Positions 39,721-48,667 of a stretch of DNA of 64,000 bases are shown here, one piece after another. The notes below the pieces were generated by a model. The model did no database searches, was not told the DNA's origin, and worked only from the letters and a program-made list of their open reading frames with translations. Origin of the DNA: Phytomonas francai (lineage: Eukaryota; Euglenozoa; Kinetoplastea; Trypanosomatida; Trypanosomatidae). The stretch spans positions 129,189-193,188 of the forward strand of contig MJCC01000004.1 in NCBI GenBank assembly GCA_001766655.1. Reading direction: 5' to 3'. The number at the start of each line of letters is the position of its first letter. Position 1 is the first letter of the stretch. The translations under genes were made by a program, and so were the position numbers.

Positions 39721-41037
39721 ATGGCACCGCCCACATTCTCACATGTCATCGCACGCTCCATGCGATTTCCTAGAAAACGTGCGCACGAAGTTATTCCCAG
39801 TCTTTTTCATTCTGTTCGACCCCCTATGGGGGCAACAGGTTCTGATGTTAAAACAACCTCCGCGCGAACAACCTACCTTCATCCTCGACATTTATCTGAC
39901 AAAATTAATGAAAACAGATTAGACCGACCGACCGAAAAATCTTTGACCCGCTCTGTGGATGGTTTATCTTCGTCGAAGTTAATCCGAAATGGCACGGATT
40001 TGTTGGCATTTTTAAGGTTAGCTAAAAAAATGCAAACTTGGGAGGAAGGCCTGATGGCATTCCTTGATGCCACGTGCACGACACTTCCCAGTGAGGTTTT
40101 AGTTGCTAATGGGGCCGTTGCGGGTTCCCACGCTTCTTCGCCTCCGTCGGCGTCTGCTCCTCCGGATCAGCGGCAGAGGTGCCATGTTACGCCGACCCCT
40201 GCGCACATTACACTGCTCATGGATATGTGCGCAAGCAGGGGACAATGGGTCTTGGTGCTGTTTCTCGTGAGGCATTTCGGTAAAACCCACCCAAGCCTAA
40301 TCGTGCACGCAGTTACCTTGATGGCACGCCATCGCGTTGCCCCAGCTGCTCTAAGAAAGGCGGTTGGAGTGCCGGAAACGGCCTCGTCTGACCACCTGAG
40401 GCATAAGTCCCCAAACCAAGATACAACACTCGCGAGAAGCGAGGTTGAGGTGCGGGGTTGGCACGTGGCGTGCTATTACCTTCATCAGCTCTGTTCGCAA
40501 CTCGACTACGTGCCTGTGGAGGCATTCAATGTGGTTCTTTCCAGCTGCAGACGTGATGAGGATTGGCTTGCATCCATGAGCGTTGTGCGACACATGGGGC
40601 CGAACCCTTTACAGGGCTGGCAGTCTGAGAAGGAAAGGACGGCGATCAAAAGACGTTTCGAGGGAACGAAGGGAACTGAGAGCGCTTTATCCAAAGATTG
40701 GTTTTGCTCCTTTTCCACGTCTGCACAACCACAGGTACTGGTCGAACCCAACACGACGTTGATCCCAGACAGCCATCTTAGCGAAAGCAGTGCCGCCGCG
40801 ATTTGTACAGCTGAACTCAGCGAATGCAATGCTGGTCCAAACACGTTTGGTGTGCCTCCACCAGACGTCGTCAGCTATGCCACTGTTATTGTGACTCTTG
40901 AACAGGCTGGTGAGGCCCAGTTAGCAACCGAAGTGTTGAACCGTTTGCCACCGTTTGAGAGGGAGAAGATAACTGCTTCATATGCAGCCTTGATTTGCGT
41001 ATGGTCCAACCAGTTATGCAGGAGAAAGCAAAGGTAG
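39721..41037 (+). CDS. Pentatricopeptide-repeat-like mitochondrial protein
   Basis: A 438-residue protein with an Arg-rich, acid-free N-terminus (SHVIARSMRFPRKRAHEV) suited to mitochondrial import. Degenerate PPR-like helical pairs can be seen at about 185-215, 260-295 (VEAFNVVLSSCRRDEDWLAS) and 380-415 (PDVVSYATVIVTLEQAGEAQ). PPR proteins of kinetoplastids bind mitochondrial RNA and act in rRNA stability, polyadenylation or mitoribosome assembly. The repeats here are few and weak, so the assignment is to the superfamily only. Long low-complexity Ser/Pro segments separate them. Confidence 0.6.
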   Translation: MAPPTFSHVIARSMRFPRKRAHEVIPSLFHSVRPPMGATGSDVKTTSARTTYLHPRHLSDKINENRLDRPTEKSLTRSVDGLSSSKLIRNGTDLLAFLRLAKKMQTWEEGLMAFLDATCTTLPSEVLVANGAVAGSHASSPPSASAPPDQRQRCHVTPTPAHITLLMDMCASRGQWVLVLFLVRHFGKTHPSLIVHAVTLMARHRVAPAALRKAVGVPETASSDHLRHKSPNQDTTLARSEVEVRGWHVACYYLHQLCSQLDYVPVEAFNVVLSSCRRDEDWLASMSVVRHMGPNPLQGWQSEKERTAIKRRFEGTKGTESALSKDWFCSFSTSAQPQVLVEPNTTLIPDSHLSESSAAAICTAELSECNAGPNTFGVPPPDVVSYATVIVTLEQAGEAQLATEVLNRLPPFEREKITASYAALICVWSNQLCRRKQR

Positions 41038-41290
41038 AAGTTTGTATAGAAGCTTGTTTGTATATCTCACGAGTAAAGGAAGGAGTGTATAAGGAAAATA
41101 TTATTTACCTTTGCTTGGTCTTAGAGGACGATTTTATATACGAGTTAAGTAAGCGTAGCAAAGATTGACACCTGCTGTGAGTTTTACGTTTGAACATTGC
41201 GAAATTCTCTCAGTGTAGCCTTCCTAATTTGCATTTTCCTTTTCGTTTCAGGTTTCTTTTTTTACCATATTTTTCAGTAATACAAAGGAA

Positions 41291-42199
41291 ATGAATTGGT
41301 TACAGAGAGGCACCCCCGCCGATAGTAAGACTGAGCAGTCAAGAGTTATCGTTCTTAATGTTGGTGGCGTTTTACACTTGACTACCGATCAAACGCTGAA
41401 ACCTCTAGAAAAACATCCGATTTTCCAATCTATTTTGACTTGCAAAGCCAAAATGTATGAGGATGGAAGCTATGCCATCGACCGTGATGGTATGATTTTT
41501 CGAGTTATTCTAAACTATCTTCGCAGCAATACTCTTTGTGTGCAGGAAACATTTGATGAGTGGAACTTGCTTCTCGAGGAATGTAGGTTTTATCAGATAC
41601 CAGCTCTTGAGGAACTTATTCTAAGGCATTATAGATACCAGCGGATGTCCTTTCGCCGAGGGCTACCGCATGGCATCTATGTCTGTTGGCCCACAACAGT
41701 TATCGTAAGGGATGTTTATGCTAAGCCATCAGCCCCCACAGCTGAGATGAGGCATATCAGCAACGATAGTTTATTTAATATCAATGCGTCCCTTGATGGA
41801 ATGCAGAGCCCGTCTAATGCTGAAAGCGTTGGAGTAAGTAAAGGCCGACCGCGCGAGTCCGAATCTATGGGCAGAGGTGATGATAACAGGAAGACATCTG
41901 GAAGGCAACTTGCTCACAATGCCTTGCGGATAGTCATTGCACCATCATTGCCTTCTCTAGAGGTTTGCGCTGATGGGCGCTCAGTGCGGTACTCTCCCCC
42001 TGTACACGAGTGCGAGAATCGTATTGCTACGGATAAAAATCTCTCCTCTACAGTAGAAGATGGGGCCACCCCCTCAATGCATGTTGTTCTTATAAAGGTG
42101 GAGCAGCTTGTGGCTGTGTTGCTGTCCGCGTATGGGTACGTCATACAACATTGGAACGAAAAGGAAGGTAAAATATTTTTATCCCTAGGCCCTTCCTAA
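41291..42199 (+). CDS. KCTD-type BTB/POZ (T1) domain protein
   Basis: A 302-residue protein with one N-terminal T1/BTB domain at about 16-118. It starts VIVLNVGGVLHLTTDQTL and continues through YAIDRDGMIFRVILNYLRS and ECRFYQIPALEELI. These are the signature blocks of KCTD proteins, which form oligomers and often recruit Cullin-3 ubiquitin ligase. There are no channel membrane segments, so it is not a potassium channel. The C-terminal 180 residues are not recognised and end in a hydrophobic, possibly folded stretch. The ATG at 41291 is the only start. Confidence 0.86.
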   Translation: MNWLQRGTPADSKTEQSRVIVLNVGGVLHLTTDQTLKPLEKHPIFQSILTCKAKMYEDGSYAIDRDGMIFRVILNYLRSNTLCVQETFDEWNLLLEECRFYQIPALEELILRHYRYQRMSFRRGLPHGIYVCWPTTVIVRDVYAKPSAPTAEMRHISNDSLFNINASLDGMQSPSNAESVGVSKGRPRESESMGRGDDNRKTSGRQLAHNALRIVIAPSLPSLEVCADGRSVRYSPPVHECENRIATDKNLSSTVEDGATPSMHVVLIKVEQLVAVLLSAYGYVIQHWNEKEGKIFLSLGPS

Positions 42200-42515
42200 A
42201 ATGTAGATATGCTTGATTTTGTGCAAACATGAAGGATATTTGCTCTTATTACAACAATTACTTTCTAATGAAAACAACGAAAATGTGAAAATATGCTGAA
42301 TTAGTGTGAAAGCTTTTAATTCGTATCGTGATACCTTTTTCCATTGCCATCATTTTGTAGACAGTAGTGCTTTATCACTTTGAATTCTCTATATATTGCA
42401 AGTAGAGTTTGTCACTCAGAGTTCAAGTATCGTTTTCTAAAACCTTTCATACTGCTTTGATTTTATTTTCCATATTAATTTTTGTCCTTTTTAGCTACTC
42501 TTTACTCATAAAAAA
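42200..42515. other. Spacer before the UNG gene
   Basis: AT-rich UTR sequence with a T-rich tract at about 42460-42494 and AG at 42493-42494, a plausible splice acceptor 22 bases before the UNG start. Confidence 0.5.
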
Positions 42516-43577
42516 ATGCAGCGTACTCTCTTTTCCTACATCAAAAAAAAAGGTAGCGCATGCAGCGCTTCTGATATGCAATGCACGTCATCTCAAAATG
42601 GTCTGATTGGCGTTTTCGTAGATGCTGATAAGGCGAAGTCAAAGGTGACTATAACCTCCTCTGCAGAAGCGGATGAAGATAGTAGTATTACGGTTTTAAA
42701 TAGTCATAATGTGCGAAAGCATGACCGTTCTCTTTCTGTATCCTCGTCGTCGGTACGCTCACGTTCGCCAAGCAAGCGCAATTGTTTGCGTAAAAATGCT
42801 AATTCCAAACCCGGCGAGCTACCTAACTGTGCGGCTTCCTCCTCTCGGTGGTTGGTAGGTCTTATTCTTGATGCACAATGGAGGCGTTTTCTTTTACCCA
42901 TTATGGAAGACAATTGGCGCGATCGACTTTTCCATAGAATCGAACTCTTTTTAGATGCAGAGCGTGCAAAGGGAAAACTTATTTTACCGCCACCTGAGTG
43001 CATCTTTTCAGCCTTCAATAGCACTCCTTTAGAATCCCTCAAAGTAGTATTGCTAGGCCAAGACCCATACCACAACATAGGCCAAGCCCACGGTATGTGT
43101 TTTTCTGTGTTGCCAGGTGTACGCCCGCCGCCGAGTCTTCAAAATATCTACAAGGAGCTTGCTAATGACATCCCCGGATTCAAGATCCCGTCCCATGGGT
43201 ACCTCGAAGGCTGGGCGAAGCAGGGTATGCTTATGCTCAATGCCACGCTCACGGTGGAGGCGCACAAGGCCAACTCACACAGCCACTGCGGTTGGCAGCT
43301 ATTCACAAACGATATTATTCAGCTTTTGTCGCGACAATGCCCGAACCGCCTCGTGTTTTTGCTCTGGGGGAATTTTGCGCGGGCAAAGAAGAATCTCATT
43401 GATTTGTCTCGCCACGTTGTTATTGAGTGCGCACATCCCTCCCCGCTGAGCGCCCGCCAGTGGTTTGGGTCCCGGTGCTTTTCCAAGTGTAATGCAGCAC
43501 TCGAGGAACTCGGACACAGCGCAATGTCTTGGCAGCTTCCCCTGCACCTTTCTAAGGAGAGAATCGTTACTGTTTGA
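42516..43577 (+). CDS. UNG: Uracil-DNA glycosylase, nuclear type
   Basis: Family-1 uracil-DNA glycosylase that removes uracil from DNA as the first step of base excision repair. The catalytic water-activating loop GQDPYH is at 181-186 (Asp183) and the leucine loop HPSPLSA has His307. NATLTVEAHKANSH matches the uracil-specificity region. The N-terminal 110 residues are disordered, Ser/Lys/Arg-rich and carry basic clusters suited to nuclear import. The extreme N-terminus (Q2, L5, Y8 in QRTLFSYI) fits a PCNA-interacting PIP box, the same position as in human UNG2. At 353 residues it is slightly longer than human UNG2 (313). The start is the ATG at 42516. Confidence 0.95.
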   Translation: MQRTLFSYIKKKGSACSASDMQCTSSQNGLIGVFVDADKAKSKVTITSSAEADEDSSITVLNSHNVRKHDRSLSVSSSSVRSRSPSKRNCLRKNANSKPGELPNCAASSSRWLVGLILDAQWRRFLLPIMEDNWRDRLFHRIELFLDAERAKGKLILPPPECIFSAFNSTPLESLKVVLLGQDPYHNIGQAHGMCFSVLPGVRPPPSLQNIYKELANDIPGFKIPSHGYLEGWAKQGMLMLNATLTVEAHKANSHSHCGWQLFTNDIIQLLSRQCPNRLVFLLWGNFARAKKNLIDLSRHVVIECAHPSPLSARQWFGSRCFSKCNAALEELGHSAMSWQLPLHLSKERIVTV

Positions 43578-44049
43578 GACTATAAAGTAAAGAAGAATGT
43601 GTTAGAATATTAGGATATTCTCCTCTTGTTTCGTGTGCGCGTGCAAATGCATCCGACATGGAATCTTCCTTTTTTGTAGCTTACCGTGAATATATAATGC
43701 CTTAATGAAGTGTACTCTTATTTATGTACTTTCCTTTGTATCTGATTTATAGATTTAACAATTTTCATAGAACTATTAATAGAGGACTATATTTCTCTAT
43801 TATTATATATTTTCGTTGATTACGAATCTTTAGAAACGGCGTGTTTGACTTTTAAAATAATCATGAAATAACAGTTTTTATCTGTCAAATAAACGACTGG
43901 ACGCTGTTTTTTTTTTTTTTTACGTTGTCCCTTTTAATTTATCCCATTTATTCTCTCTCAGCAATGCTATTTTGTGTGAGAAATTCCCACAGAAGAATAT
44001 ACTTACACCGGTTACTATCTCTTTAAATAACAAGAGAGTATACAAGTTG
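43578..44049. other. Spacer before the PF20 gene
   Basis: AT-rich UTRs. It ends with a T15 run and AG that make the PF20 splice acceptor, listed separately. No gene-like frame. Confidence 0.6.
43907..43961 (+). promoter_or_regulatory. Trans-splice acceptor for the PF20 gene
   Basis: A run of 15 T at 43907-43921 and further pyrimidine-rich sequence lead to CTCTCTCAG with AG at 43960-43961. It is 89 bases before the ATG at 44050. This supports 44050 as the start, since upstream frame positions have no ATG. Confidence 0.6.
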
Positions 44050-46185
44050 ATGCTAGCTACTACTACAATTTCATCTAAAAGGCAAGATTCAGAACTGAGC
44101 GGAAAGGCGACTTCTTATGAAGGCATACATAGGGACAGACCCAGCTTTGGTACCGACAATTTGGTAACCCTGATGAGCACCGCAGACATGAACTTTGACG
44201 CCCTCCATCAACATGCCAAAGATGATGGGACTCCGCACAACCTCGTTCCGGATCAACCTCAACCCATGCTTAAATGTTCCCCAGAAGTCGTAGACGACTA
44301 TATTCGGAATTTTCTTCTGCGTAATGGCATGTTACGCACATTGGAAATGTTCGAGTCCGAGTGGTACGAGCGCTTTGGCAATCACAACGACACAGGAAAA
44401 CCACCACTTTTTCTCGTACCTGACAATTACGTGGAGAATGCATCGCTTTTGAACAGAATTGAGGAGCTGGAACATAATCTGCGAAGACATGCTGAGCTGA
44501 CTACAAAGACGACAAAACAATGGCTGCAGGCCAAGAAAGACTGCGAGTTTCATCGTGTTCATCATAGCCGTGTTGTACAGGAGAAGAACAAGCTTTCGAA
44601 GCTTCTTAAGCAAGCACACCGGCATACCGAGACTATCAATCCCACCATTGTAGAATTGCGACAGCGATACGAAGGCATGCTAAAGGCAAAAACATTATTG
44701 GGTTTAGAGAAGGAAAAGCTGGAGCAGCGCGTGCTTGATCTAGAAGCGCAGCTCTCTACTTTGCAGTTGCAGCAGAAACCTAGGGAGGCAAAAGTGGATC
44801 AGGGGGCTAAATCAGCTGTGAAGGGAGTGACTGATAGGGCAGTAACTGCTGAATATCACAGCAACGTTAGTGGTGGCTCAAAGACAACTCAGGGTATGAT
44901 GGTATCTACTATTCCAGGAGCTCGCCGTAATGATGATGTACACAACCTAACCTCTCCGGTCCCAATCGATTCTAAGCGAGAAACTGCGTCATCCTTGCGG
45001 GAGGGTAAGCACGCGGTGAAATTCAAAGTGCATTCAACCGCCGACAGGCCAGGTGGTCCTTCTTCCACCCCGCCCCCTGCGGCGGTTTCGACCTTTGTGT
45101 GGCCGGCAGATGAGCGTGCAAGGCCTACGAAGATGCCGTTGGCGCCCCACTATGCTCGCCCTGGCAGTGCGTCTCTTACTCCCGGGGAGGCGGAGTCGCA
45201 GAAAGGCACCCAGATGGAAGCATCGCAATACCCACTTCCGCCCTTTGAATGGACTTGCCACTCTTCCTTCGTTGCGCACACTATGCCGGTCGCAAATATA
45301 TCCCTTCATCAGCGCAAGCCGGCCGTGGCCAGCTGCAGCGATGACGGTACTTGGAAGCTCTGGACGCTGCCGCAGGGCGAACTGATTCTATCCGGAAGCC
45401 ATAAAAATTGGGTCTCGAGCGTTGCCATGCATCCTACCGGTACGATGGTTGCTACCGGTTCTGGGGATAAAACAGTGAAGCTCTGGGACTTTGCCACGAA
45501 TCGCTGTTCTTCAACGCTTCTGGCTCATACGGACGGGGTGTGGTGCGTGGATTTCCAGGAGACTGGCCGGCTGTTGGCGAGCGGCGCCCTGGATTGCACG
45601 GCGCGGGTGTGGGATGTGGAGAGGGGGCTGTGTCTTCATTCCCTACGTGGTCATATGGATGGCGTCAACAGCGTGCGGTGGCTGCCGTACACCAACCTCC
45701 TGTGCACAGGTAGCGGCGACAAAACCGTTTCGGTCTGGGACGCGCGGATGAATTTCTGCGCCAACACACTCTACGGGCACCGTAATGCAGTACGCTGCGT
45801 CGTTCCGTTATTTGGAGGTGGCAGCGCGGACGGCGACACCGCCCTCGTCTCGTGCGATGCGGAGGGTGTCGTCAAGGTATGGGATCTCCGGAGAATGGAG
45901 CCGCGACATACCGTGAGCTGCGCCCCGGGTCCGGCTAATAGTCTCGCCGTGGATGACACAGGTAGCTATGTTGGCGTTGCAATGGATGACGGGCGAATCC
46001 GCATGCTGAGACTCTCCCCTGGGGGCGAGAACAAGACTAGAGATGACAGTGGTAGCAGTAAGAGCATGGCCGCACACGACTTATTAGGCCATAAGGGTCC
46101 GGTGCAATGCATCGCGTTTGATCCTTCGACAAGTGGTTTCTTAGTAAGCTGCGGCTCTGATGGAACTATACGGTACTGGTGTTGA
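44050..46185 (+). CDS. PF20: PF20/SPAG16 central-pair WD40 protein
   Basis: An axonemal central-pair (C2 bridge) protein required for flagellar beating. The layout is diagnostic. A LisH-like motif in VDDYIRNFLLRNGMLRTLEM followed by FESEWYERFG matches SPAG16 almost word for word. A coiled coil of about 120 residues follows, then a low-complexity linker, then seven WD40 repeats ending in a closing IRYWC. Repeats show the GH...WD spacing, for example GSGDKTVKLWD and GHMDGVNSVRWLP. The protein has 711 residues from the ATG at 44050; the open frame extends 26 codons further upstream only from a TTG. Human SPAG16 has 631 residues. The 3' part is more GC-rich than the 5' part. Confidence 0.93.
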   Translation: MLATTTISSKRQDSELSGKATSYEGIHRDRPSFGTDNLVTLMSTADMNFDALHQHAKDDGTPHNLVPDQPQPMLKCSPEVVDDYIRNFLLRNGMLRTLEMFESEWYERFGNHNDTGKPPLFLVPDNYVENASLLNRIEELEHNLRRHAELTTKTTKQWLQAKKDCEFHRVHHSRVVQEKNKLSKLLKQAHRHTETINPTIVELRQRYEGMLKAKTLLGLEKEKLEQRVLDLEAQLSTLQLQQKPREAKVDQGAKSAVKGVTDRAVTAEYHSNVSGGSKTTQGMMVSTIPGARRNDDVHNLTSPVPIDSKRETASSLREGKHAVKFKVHSTADRPGGPSSTPPPAAVSTFVWPADERARPTKMPLAPHYARPGSASLTPGEAESQKGTQMEASQYPLPPFEWTCHSSFVAHTMPVANISLHQRKPAVASCSDDGTWKLWTLPQGELILSGSHKNWVSSVAMHPTGTMVATGSGDKTVKLWDFATNRCSSTLLAHTDGVWCVDFQETGRLLASGALDCTARVWDVERGLCLHSLRGHMDGVNSVRWLPYTNLLCTGSGDKTVSVWDARMNFCANTLYGHRNAVRCVVPLFGGGSADGDTALVSCDAEGVVKVWDLRRMEPRHTVSCAPGPANSLAVDDTGSYVGVAMDDGRIRMLRLSPGGENKTRDDSGSSKSMAAHDLLGHKGPVQCIAFDPSTSGFLVSCGSDGTIRYWC

Positions 46186-46623
46186 GGTAAGGTGGTAGGG
46201 TAAGACTTTGAGCATGCGTAGCTCTTTTTGTTTGAGTGTTTTCATTCCTGTTCTTGTAATGTATACATACTAGAGTTTTTATTAAATATTTCAAATGATG
46301 TAATTTTTCCCCCATAGAAAGGGCGATGTGTAGAAAAGGGTGTCTGAATTTGAAGTCGTGTGAGAATTAAGAGCGAAGCGCTGAGTGTGTAAGGGGGTGG
46401 CAATGGTGATCAATTCAAACTCGTTATTTCCATGCAACACTAGTTTATATATTTTGATTTCATCTGAAAGTTTGTAGCATATTGGGTTTCATATTACTAA
46501 AATAGCAAAGATAAAGCCAGAGGTGTGCGATATACTCCCTTAACAACAGCCTTTTTCAGCGTAAACCATCTATCAAAATAAGAAATAGAAGTTTCACTAC
46601 TTATTGTTTGTCATCTAGAAGCT
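46186..46623. other. Spacer between PF20 and TBCB genes
   Basis: AT-rich UTR sequence with no protein-like frame. A CT-containing stretch with AG lies shortly before the TBCB ATG. Confidence 0.55.
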
Positions 46624-47340
46624 ATGTCAGTTAAGATAAATTTTACACACTCTGCTAGTCAGAATGCGGTTCCCGAGAAGCGCTTTGCTTTGACACAGTC
46701 TGTTGAAAGCGTCAAGCAGAGCGCTTATGCTCACTTTGGGACCCCATTCGCGCACTGTCGTCTGGAGCTCTACGATGATCGTGGTATGCTAGTCGAGGCA
46801 GACATGAAGGATGAAAAAATGTTAGGGTACTATCAATGCAAAGATGACTATCGGATTCATGTTGTTGACACACAGCCTGCGGAAGCCATTCTGAGGTACG
46901 ATGACCTTTCGAATGTCAAGAAGTTTGAGATCAGCGAGGAGGAGTGGCTCAAACGCAGCGATAACGTACGCGCCTTCAAGCAACAAATGTTAGCTCGGCA
47001 GCGAGCGGAGATGGAGGCTGCCGGAATTTTACCAGATTCCGTGGATATACTCAACGCCGATAGCTACAAGGAAAGCGCGGAGCAGATTCGAGTTGGCAGC
47101 CGCTGCAAATGTAAACCGGGGGACCGTCTTGGCGAAGTGAAGTATGTGGGCCGTATTGCGAAGCTGAAGCCGGGCTACTGGATTGGTGTGCAGTTTGATG
47201 AACCTGTGGGGAAATCTGACGGCAGCGTGAATGGTCAAAGATTGTTTGAGTGTGCGCCACTGTATGGCGGCTTTTTGCGCCCAGATCAAGTAGAGGTAGG
47301 GGACTTCCCGCCGGAGAATTTGTTTTCCGATGATGATTAG
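46624..47340 (+). CDS. TBCB: Tubulin-folding cofactor B
   Basis: Binds alpha-tubulin released from the CCT chaperonin and works with TBCE in heterodimer assembly. It has 238 residues (human 244) in the usual order: an N-terminal ubiquitin-like domain (about 1-85), a short helical linker (about 100-140), and a C-terminal CAP-Gly domain (about 155-225). The CAP-Gly signature is GYWIGVQFDEPVGKSDGSVN, with GKSDG in place of the common GKNDG. The C-terminus ends in a run of Asp, whereas the vertebrate protein ends in an acidic DEI tail that contacts TBCE. Two other tubulin-related genes (RP2, PF20) are within 15 kb of the same array. Confidence 0.94.
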   Translation: MSVKINFTHSASQNAVPEKRFALTQSVESVKQSAYAHFGTPFAHCRLELYDDRGMLVEADMKDEKMLGYYQCKDDYRIHVVDTQPAEAILRYDDLSNVKKFEISEEEWLKRSDNVRAFKQQMLARQRAEMEAAGILPDSVDILNADSYKESAEQIRVGSRCKCKPGDRLGEVKYVGRIAKLKPGYWIGVQFDEPVGKSDGSVNGQRLFECAPLYGGFLRPDQVEVGDFPPENLFSDDD

Positions 47341-48667
47341 ACTATAATAGTATTAAAAAATGGAGATTTAAAAAATCTCGACGCAAAGTTGTATAAGTCA
47401 AGAAAAAAGATCCTGTCCTTTAATCATGCTTAATGGTGCATTTTTTGTTGCGTATTTAAAGTCCTAATGACAAAAAGGATGTGCAACATATGCGCACACG
47501 CCACACTAAAGTATATGTAAGCAAAATAGTAATGAATTTGTTTTTGTAATTCATCCCTTTTTTTGACTTTCCACATTCATGTTTATCTATTCATCTGAAT
47601 ATGCATTTGTTTTAGCAAGGCACACTTACTCCAACAACATGTCAACTGATAGGGATCATATTTCTTCAGAAGGAATTGACAATGACTACATGAACTCTTT
47701 TGCACATGAGTCTCTTGTAAAGGCGGATGGCGTTTACTACCAATTTTTTTATAGCATGTGATGCGTTTTCTAAACTATGTGAAGAAAAGATACACGGTGG
47801 TGAGAGACTCAGAGATACTGCACATTATCTTATACAAGGGTATGGAGATGCATTTCTATGTTTATATCTTAACTATTTTGATTTTACAGCTCTACCTGTC
47901 CATTTTCTTCCGTGTGCAGGGTTTCGGAATTTTCGAAGAGACCCACACGCATTTTTTATCCGTACTATAAACTTAGAAATTAGTACAGCTCAGAAAATGG
48001 GAATACACATGTAAATTTGGAAGCATTGATCAATGTCATGTACTATATACGGGCTCCAGTGCTTATTTATAATCCTAAAAGAGCCACACTCCCAATAATC
48101 TATTCTATAATTGGATGATGGGGGGATTATCGGCTACATAATGTTTACTCTTAACGATGACAACAAATGAATTGCTAAATTTGTAAGCAAAATGTGTGTC
48201 CTTTCGTAAATAATAATATTAATAATAATAATATGTAAGTGAGGTTGGCTTTAAAAAAAATCTTATGGTAACTAAGGGTTCCTTTTTAGCATTTAGCAGT
48301 ATGCATAGATGAATTTTTATCGATTTCAATTTTTAGAGGATGCTCATTAGAGGGAAAAAGGTTTACTTGTACCTTTTATAGATACCGAGTGCCATATTTT
48401 TGATCAAAAAATGTGTAAAACGACAGCTCTCTTTTGGGAATTATCACATCAGAAATTTGCTATTAAAACGAATAAAAACCCAACTAATAGCGGTACAGAT
48501 CTTGCGTCTGCGCATTTCCTAAAGGGGAAAGGAATGTCAAGAGAAGCGATGATATAAAGTGAGACGAGTTTTAGGAGTTCATATTCCACGCTATTGCACT
48601 TAATCCCTTTTTTAGTTTGTTATATTTCGATTTAGCTATCTCCAACATTTTCACTTTATATAGTTAG
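47341..48667. other. Spacer with overlapping short frames of unclear status
   Basis: Within this 1.3 kb, 47579-48014 holds three overlapping plus-strand frames with ATG starts (60, 95 and 69 codons). The first joins smoothly to the second if one T is removed from a seven-T run at 47744-47750. That would suggest a frameshifted small gene, or a single real frame among them. The remainder is AT-rich with trinucleotide ATA/AAT runs near 48210-48235. Confidence 0.4.
47636..48014 (+). pseudogene. Possible frameshifted small gene, unknown
   Basis: The frame beginning near 47640 (MSTDRDHISSEGIDNDYMNS, then HESLVKADGVYYQFF) stops at a seven-T run. The adjacent frame continues with ACDAFSKLCEEKIHGGERLR and runs to 48014. 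Together they would give about 125 residues with no recognised domain. Either a homopolymer sequencing error, a decayed gene, or coincidence. An alternative frame over the same bases encodes a hydrophobic 69-residue peptide. Confidence 0.25.

Noticed and set aside
43972..44049. Upstream extension of the PF20 frame
   Set aside because: It starts at a TTG just after the likely splice acceptor; the first ATG is at 44050.
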